Assembly (NCBI RefSeq): GCF_003945595.2
Contig: NW_024104520.1
Location: 2,885,501 to 2,949,500, forward strand
DNA length: 64,000 bases
Origin: Pipra filicauda
Lineage: Eukaryota > Chordata > Aves > Passeriformes > Pipridae
Direction of reading: 5' to 3'
Below, in pieces: positions 57,822 through 64,000 of this stretch. Below the pieces are notes generated by a model. The model saw nothing but the letters and a program-made list of their open reading frames with translations. It did not search any database and had not been told where the DNA came from. Made by a program: the position numbers and the translations under genes. Numbering within the stretch: position 1 is the stretch's first letter; each line of letters begins with the position of its first letter.

Positions 57822-59605
57822 GTATGATCTAGTCTCTGTATGTTTCTATTTATTTATGAAGATTTTCCTTTATATTTTCTTGAAAAAATTAATGTATCCC
57901 ATGAAAAAGTATTTGTTATCCCAGAAATACTACTAGAAGACCTGGATTTGTTTAACTATTTACGCATTACTTAAGATAAATAAATAAATAAAATAGGCTT
58001 ACTAAACTTAAATAAACTTAAATAAGTGATAATTATTTATCATGTGCAGGTTTCAGTTAGCTTACCTGTTCTGCATTCGCAGGCTTTTGCTAACAAATAC
58101 TGTTCTAATGACATCTGTCAGAGTATACTTCAGATATTATCCTGATTTGTGTATGTTGATTGATACTGGATTTAGACTAATTTTATCAGACTTCTAGGAA
58201 CTATTTAATTACCTTTTTTTGAATATCTATTATCTTACCTTCTAGGATTTATTACTAAAGGAGATCTTGTTATTAAGAAGCAATGTGAAAAGCCAAGAAT
58301 GAGACTTCTAACGTATTAACGTATAAGTACAAAGGAACACTGTGATGTTGCAGAACACCATAATTTTTATTGTATATCCTAAAGACATTCATGAAAATAC
58401 AAAATACTGAACATTCCCAACTCTCTTTGAAATAGTAGAACTTTACAGAATTAATAGTTTTGTTATACAAGAAATATTATGATTTGCTAAAATATCAAAT
58501 TTGGCATCTATGGGTGGACACATGGCAGTTCCTATGTATGTTTCATTAGCTCAATACTACATTTATAAAAAGGTGAAAGCAATAAAAAACTTAATAAGTA
58601 GCATTTATCATGGGCTCTATCAAGTTCAAATATGTGCTACCACAGTGCACTGTAGGTTCATATTTACTGAAAATCAATTTCCTCTTCTACTGACAAGTAC
58701 CAAATAAACACCATTATGGTCCAGCATTCACAACATTTATTAATTTTTACCTCACATTTGTAACAAAACAAACATAGATCTATTTTATAGCTTGTGCAAG
58801 TAGTTAACTTTTCCTCCTTTTGCCATGTATCCATTACATCAGTTTATGTTAGTCATTATTTGTTAGCAATGTTCAGTAATAGTCTGAAGGACCTTCATGT
58901 ATTAACATAGCTGCAAAAACTAGTTCACTCAGTATTGTACAATAAGAGGTTGGATTTTAGTGTATGTCAACTGTATTGCATGTGATAACAAAAACTGATC
59001 TCAGTTTTCAATTTGGTTTGTTATAGTACTGGATAAGAGGAAAAGTAAGTCAAGTGTCTTTCTTCTTTCCCCAAACTTCGTTTTTCTTGCTTGTTCATTC
59101 TTTGTCTGGAAAGAAGCTTCTCACTTCTGCATAATGTTATATATTCTGTTCTACCATAGGCCTTTCTTTGCCACCACACAGAAATTATGATTGCATCTTG
59201 TCCATTTTATACTTCTTCCTCTCCTTGCCTGTACTATTTGTCTTCTGATTATAAACCTGAGGAAAAAAATAGCATAAGACAATGCCTTTCCTCAGGTAAA
59301 TATCTTTCAATTTACTATGTGTTTTTCAGTTTAAATGTCAATTTTACAATAAACAATGTTTCATGGTGGAAAAATGTTTAAAATTTTAAAATATAGTAAA
59401 ATAAAATAATATTGAACAAATTTATATGGAAACAACCATTTGTCTCTGAAAATCTGTGAGTTAGATGTGACAAGTTAACTTTCTTGTTTTTACAAAGTTT
59501 GTATTGAGTGGGGCCATTGAGACATAATTGAATAAAAAATTATTTTGGCACTGAAACCAACACAACTGTGTAAATTGGATTCTGCAATAACTTTATGTTC
59601 TTCAT
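57822..59605. other. Anonymous AT-rich DNA
   Basis: An (AAAT)n-like run lies at about 57976-57992. No recognised feature otherwise. Confidence 0.5.
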
Positions 59606-59712
59606 TTGATGGGCATAGACTCCTGCATGTATCAAGAAGCCTGTCCAGACTGTGACATGACCAGAGAGAGGCAGAGTGAAAGGCACATCACCAGTTTTGA
59701 GGGGCAGTCCAA
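59606..59712 (+). other. Candidate internal exon (weak)
   Basis: An open stretch reading CMYQEACPDCDMTRERQSER then HITSFEGQSK ends at CAGTCCAAG|GTAAGG, a strong 5' splice consensus at 59712/59713. A CATAG sits upstream at about 59615-59619 as a possible acceptor, preceded by a T-rich but imperfect tract. The codons have non-repetitive composition and the region is less AT-rich than its flanks. No protein family is recognised and no linked exon is seen. Confidence 0.15.
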
Positions 59713-61378
59713 GGTAAGGTTGGTCACAGCCATTAAGGCAATGGTGAACTCAGAACTGACATTTCTCAATATGCTTCATAAGAAGCAATATTTTGAAAGT
59801 TTGCTTTTATGACAATCTCCTGCTAATGCTCAGTCATCTGCAAAAAGACACCCCATTGCTTTCAGCTATCCAAGGGTGAGATCTGATTTACACAGGTGAT
59901 CTTGGTAAAGCCAAAATTACTTCCTGCAAATATTTTCTCTACACGTGTAAGCTATAATGGATTGACAGTGACCTCCTCTTCCCCACTGAGCTGGTGGCTG
60001 CTTGCATATTTTCACTCAGCCTACTTTTCACTTGAAAAAAAGAGTTGACAGAGAAAGTCGGTATTTTGGGTTGTGTCTGTCACAGTATGAAATGTGACAG
60101 TTATCTAAGAGCCCTGTAGGAAAAGAGCAAATAAGTATTTTTCATATATAAAATCTCTTGGCTTTTATGTACCCAAACTGACAGTCAAGAGTGGTCCGTG
60201 TGTGCGCATAGATCTCCTTTCTAAGTAGGGTCGTGTAAGGTAATAACAGAGTAACAATCATCACTGCAAATTATTCTAAAATGTCTTTTTATTTATTGTA
60301 GATTAAGTGATGATAAAACCATAAACATTCATACCCATAACTTGAATAATACAGGTGATAGTGATTCTAGGAATTGATTGCTGTGTGAATTAGAATTACA
60401 CCTTTTGGAAAGTTCTGATTTCACATCCTCAAAATATGTTAATAGCGTACGGTAACTTTTCAATTCACTAGAAGTCGCAACCACTAATAAAGCTATTCAT
60501 ATCAAAACATTTTTTTTTAGTGGTTGAAACTCTGATTTCTGTGGACTATTTTTGTATTGTGCTCATTTCTTCCTACTTAAGAGGACTGGAAAAACTTCAG
60601 ATGTAAATTTATTCTGTTTTGCCTATAGTTCTACGCAATATGAAATCATGCAACACAAATGTTTTGCATAAAATCATAATGTTTTCCACTTATTTATCAG
60701 CATATTATTTAACTGTTATTTAACAGAACCCTCATTTAGAAATGTCAGACATTCCTCCTTCAGCATAGAAAAAAATTGAAATATGTTTTTATCTACACAT
60801 ATTTGGAAGGCACACAAATTTCAAATTAATTTAGAAGAAATCTTCAGAGATTAAAAAAAAAAGTGAAGAAGACTATTAGAGGTTCGTTTAACCTGATCTG
60901 ACACATCTCCTTTTTTTGTCTGTTTATGTTTAGCTCTTACCACTACTGAATTGCTATAGAATTATATATATTCTAATTACTCAGAGCCCAGTGTCAACCC
61001 CAGTACTGAGAGAGCTTGTAAAGGGACACAACCTTCTGATGATAAATTTTACTTTTATTTTCTGGAAATTTCTTGAAGTCGTCTGTGTAGTCCTTCAGAA
61101 TACAGCTACATCCATTCAGGATGCTGAAGGACACATGGTTCATGGTAGGCACAAATTCTCCATGGTTCTCCTCACAGATTCATACCATGCTCATTACTAC
61201 AAGTGAGAATCCACCACTATTGCTCAAGAAAAAAGATCCTATTGATACCAATGCAAACTTCAAAAGAAATGAAAAAAGGTTTCTAATTACACTTCTTGTG
61301 TGAAATGCTTTTAATCATATTCCATAGGTGAATTATTTATTTATTTACTTAATTAGAAATTAAGATGATCAGTACTAT
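59713..61378. other. Anonymous AT-rich DNA
   Basis: No gene or repeat family recognised. The frames at 60991-61303 have no domain signature. Confidence 0.5.
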
Positions 61379-61658
61379 TGTCTCAATTTAATGAGACTGA
61401 AGTGTTTTGCTAAGGAGGATGAGTTATAAGGAAGACCAAACTCCTCCCTCTAAGCGATTGTAAATCCAAAATTAAGACACTCCAATTGAGAAACTACGGA
61501 GAAAGAAAAAACACCAGCCCTTTATTAAAGGATATACGTGTATTGGCAGAACAAAAAAAGAACAGAAAAAAACAAACAAACAATAATCCTTTACCCAAAA
61601 ATCCCCTTCAGAAAGGAAACAGTTCAGCACTTTCAGCCCTTTGGCGCAATTCTAGCCA

Positions 61659-61677
61659 CGACCAGCAGGGGGAGCCG
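61659..61677. promoter_or_regulatory. CTCF-like motif 1 (LTR copy 2)
   Basis: CGACCAGCAGGGGGAGCCG: the CCAGCAGGGGG core is intact, but the following GCGCT of copy 1 is GAGCC here, so the site is probably weaker or altered. Confidence 0.5.
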
Positions 61678-61716
61678 TTGGATCACTGGAGAAGCAGAGC
61701 CTGCAGTTGTCCGTAG

Positions 61717-61735
61717 TTTCCGGCAGGGGGCGCTG
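61717..61735. promoter_or_regulatory. CTCF-like motif 2 (LTR copy 2)
   Basis: TTTCCGGCAGGGGGCGCTG has a full GGCAGGGGGCGCTG core and is again 58 bp from motif 1 in the same orientation. Confidence 0.6.
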
Positions 61736-62385
61736 TTGGGCTCCGGCTGTTGCCGTGTGGGGCCCCGGGGAACGACAGAAGCCGAAAAGGGGGATTTCCC
61801 CCCACACCGAGAAGGGGAAGGGGAAAAGGGGAAAAAAGGGGTTCTTCTCATGAAACTCATGCTGTCTGTGGCTGGTTGTGGCCGGGATGTCCCCCCCCCT
61901 TCGTCGATGGACACAAACTTCTGCCAAACACGGGAGCGCAGGAGGGAAAGGGCGACCTCCTCCCCAAAAAGTTCCTCTGCAGATGGTTCAAGCCTCTCCG
62001 ATGAAATCCAAGCAGATCTGGGCTGAGGGCAGAACAGGGCACAGAAAAAATGGAGGCAAGCTGGGGCCAGAAAAACAGCCACGACCAGTCTGAAAAATAA
62101 AGTGAACCTCAGAACCCTCCAACACACCTTGCCTGAGTTAAGGTAAAAGTGAAGTGCCTCTCATTTCCAAGCAGAGAGAAAAAAACCCAACTCCTCACCC
62201 CTCCCCACAGTCATCATGAGGGCCATCAGCTTGGAATGTGGATCTACTGCATAGTTCTATTGTGTAGGTCAATCAACCAAGGCAAAACTACCCTCCCCCA
62301 TTCAGCATCCCCCCCTTACAGCGATGCAAAAGAAAGAAAAATTCCCTGCTTGGCTTTTTAGAACAAGTAAACCTATGACAACTAT

Positions 62386-62910
62386 CTAGGAGGTACTTTT
62401 GACAGAATAAAACTAAATGTTTCTGAAAATATGGATTTCTTACTTCCGCCATTAGATCTTTCCAAAGCCTTTGTATCTTTGCATGCCAGTAGAGTATGTA
62501 CCTTGTGCCATAGGGTTGTTTTCTGCTACAGACCTTGATCAGAAGGAAGCACTCTTTTGGCATATTTTTATCAAAAAAATACCCATCTTTTTCTGGATTT
62601 ACTGTTTTTTTTAACCAATGTCTAACTTTACATATTAAAAGAAGTGTAACTGCCTTTATCCTCTGACCATGTACATATCCTGACCATTTATTTTAGGATG
62701 TTTTGCTAAACTGTTGTTAAAAATTAAATTGCAAGTTCAGTGTCTAAAGTAGGTGGACTAAAATCCCACCAAAACCCATCAAAACTCCTTAAGAAAGATA
62801 ATTACCACCACAAAACACACAAGAAAATAGTAGGAAATTAGAAAAAAAATATATTAACACGTGAAAAGTAGATAAATAGCTACCAAATTAATGAAGTGAT
62901 GTATAATCTA
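62386..62910. other. Anonymous DNA
   Basis: No feature recognised. Confidence 0.5.
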
Positions 62911-62974
62911 AGAGTTGAGCTCAGTGATCCTTGTGGGTCTCTTCCAAACTTGCATATTCTGTGATTCTGTGATT
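62911..62974 (+). mobile_element. CR1 LINE 3'-end fragment
   Basis: GTTGAGCTCAGTGATCCTTG then TGGGTCTCTTCCAAACTTGC and a TTCTGTGATTCTGTGATT octamer tail: the extreme 3' end of a plus-strand CR1 of the GATCCTTGTGGGTC tail type (the 19525-like group). Confidence 0.85.
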
Positions 62975-64000
62975 ATCTCGCCTCATAATTTTTTACTCAA
63001 TCTTTTGTGACCATACAAACATTCCCATAGCAACCACTTGTGATATTACAAATAAGGGTTTATAGCTTAAGGGGAAATAAACTGTGCATGAAGATCAACT
63101 TGAGAACAGAAATTATGCTTTCACACAAATATGTTTAGTATACCACCAAAAATATGAAAGTGAAATTAAAAATATCAAAAGCATTGTTCTCAATTTTGTG
63201 CTTTCCAAGGCTTTTATTTTGCTTTGACTCCTGGGTTTTAGATTTTACAGAGCACCTTTGAATTAAAATTATGTAACTGTCTGTTCTAATGGTGAGTATG
63301 AAATGATGGTCTATATATGGAAAATCTAAGCTACAACACTTATTACTAACCAAAATGGCTAATTCCATGAAGTCTGCCACTTTGCTTCTCTAATTAAGAA
63401 ATATATACAAGTCTGGAAATGTCATACAATTTGCTGAAGATTCTAGACAAAGCATAAGTGTGTGACCTTCTTTACATGGTGACCTGCTGATGTCTGGTAC
63501 CCTGAAATTTTATTTTCTACTGTCATCTCTCAAACTTCGTCTTCATTGAAAAGTCTAAATAGAAAATACTTTTAGTGGCTCCTTATGACATTTCAGTGTA
63601 TACACTGGGGACCAAAAGGTTAAAAAATTAAAAACTTCAGAGGAATATTTTTATAATGGAAATTTTTTTCAAATTAATTTCAATATGAAATTCTGTTTAA
63701 AACATGAAGATGATAGTATCATTTTACCTTAGGTGAAGTTTAGAAATGTCTCACTCAAAATCCACTAAGTCCTACCCAGCTACATGGATATGAAGAGCTC
63801 CCCAAACCTACAATTTTATGGACTAGGTAAATTTTTTAAACAAACCTTATAATTTCGTATTTTAATGGCATTGCTTTTAGTATTTCCTATCCAATCATAG
63901 GGGGGAAATGGAAATGAAGACCCTGTTTGAATTGTTCTTTGATATCAGTCTTCATAATTGTGAAGCTGATTAGAAATATGCTGTTTCCCTGAAAGTATCA
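62975..64000. other. Anonymous AT-rich DNA to the window edge
   Basis: No gene or repeat family recognised. The minus-strand frame at 63135-63380 has no domain signature. Confidence 0.5.

Larger units (their letters stand above)
61379..62380 (-). mobile_element. Solo LTR with tandem CTCF-like motifs (copy 2)
   Basis: A 1002-bp element with TG (61379) and CA (62380) ends and a perfect 5-bp duplication ACTAT (61374-61378 and 62381-62385). It shares with copy 1 the start TGTCTCA, GTTTTGCTAAGGAGGATGAG, the minus-strand AATAAA (TTTATT at 61521-61526), the paired CAGGGGG motifs and the GC-rich centre. The right third is longer than in copy 1. No retroviral interior is present, so recombination between the two LTRs of a former provirus is the likely origin. 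Frames at 61486-62127 on both strands are GC-rich artefacts without domains. Confidence 0.92.

Noticed and set aside
61538..62127. Open frames of 162 and 164 codons on opposite strands
   Set aside because: Both lie inside a solo LTR defined by a perfect target duplication. GC-rich DNA with few stops explains them and neither has a domain.

Overview
The window is an AT-rich, gene-poor stretch of a vertebrate nuclear genome, almost certainly a bird. The evidence is the repeat content: many CR1 LINE 3' ends with the avian octamer-type tail (ATTCTATG-like), and several solo LTRs of the endogenous-retrovirus families common in bird genomes. There is no sign of bacterial or organellar gene organisation. 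Nearly all short open frames are chance or repeat-derived. I found no convincing host protein-coding gene, tRNA, rRNA or CRISPR. Two short stretches look like possible exons, but only weakly (57794-57821 and about 59606-59712).

Layout. 1-8.6 kb: AT-rich DNA with a CR1 tail, an ERVL-like LTR (2617-3178) and a larger ERVL-like 3' remnant (about 6035-7123) with a 45-bp internal repeat. 8595-10255: a 5'-truncated LINE that is not CR1. It carries a nearly intact RTE-like reverse transcriptase and a C-terminal zinc knuckle, and is flanked by an 11-bp target-site duplication. 10.3-19.5 kb: anonymous DNA with an inverted pair of related LTRs (15058-15493 and 16159-16542). 19.5-28.1 kb: CR1 copies of two 3'-end types, one ERVL-like LTR and an unexplained segment at 24.5-25.7 kb. 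28.6-30 kb: an LTR end and a complete solo LTR with a 4 x 37 bp tandem array. 30-41.8 kb: AT-rich DNA with one old CR1 and one LTR. 41.8-43.4 kb: a CR1 split by a solo LTR. 43.4-52.7 kb: a young plus-strand CR1, a long pyrimidine tract and an ERVL-like LTR. 52.7-64 kb: mostly anonymous DNA, plus a second solo LTR of the 42-43 kb family (61379-62380).

Most notable signals. (1) The RTE-like LINE is unusual in a bird; AviRTE, a family reported to be patchily and horizontally transferred among birds, is the leading identity, but this is inferred from memory of the family. (2) One LTR family, present here as two solo LTRs with perfect 5-bp target duplications and one partial copy, carries two CTCF-like GC-rich motifs 58 bp apart. 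This is a plausible case of a retroelement dispersing tandem architectural-protein sites through an AT-rich gene desert. The same LTRs are the main GC- and CpG-rich islands in the window. No multi-gene biological system is visible.
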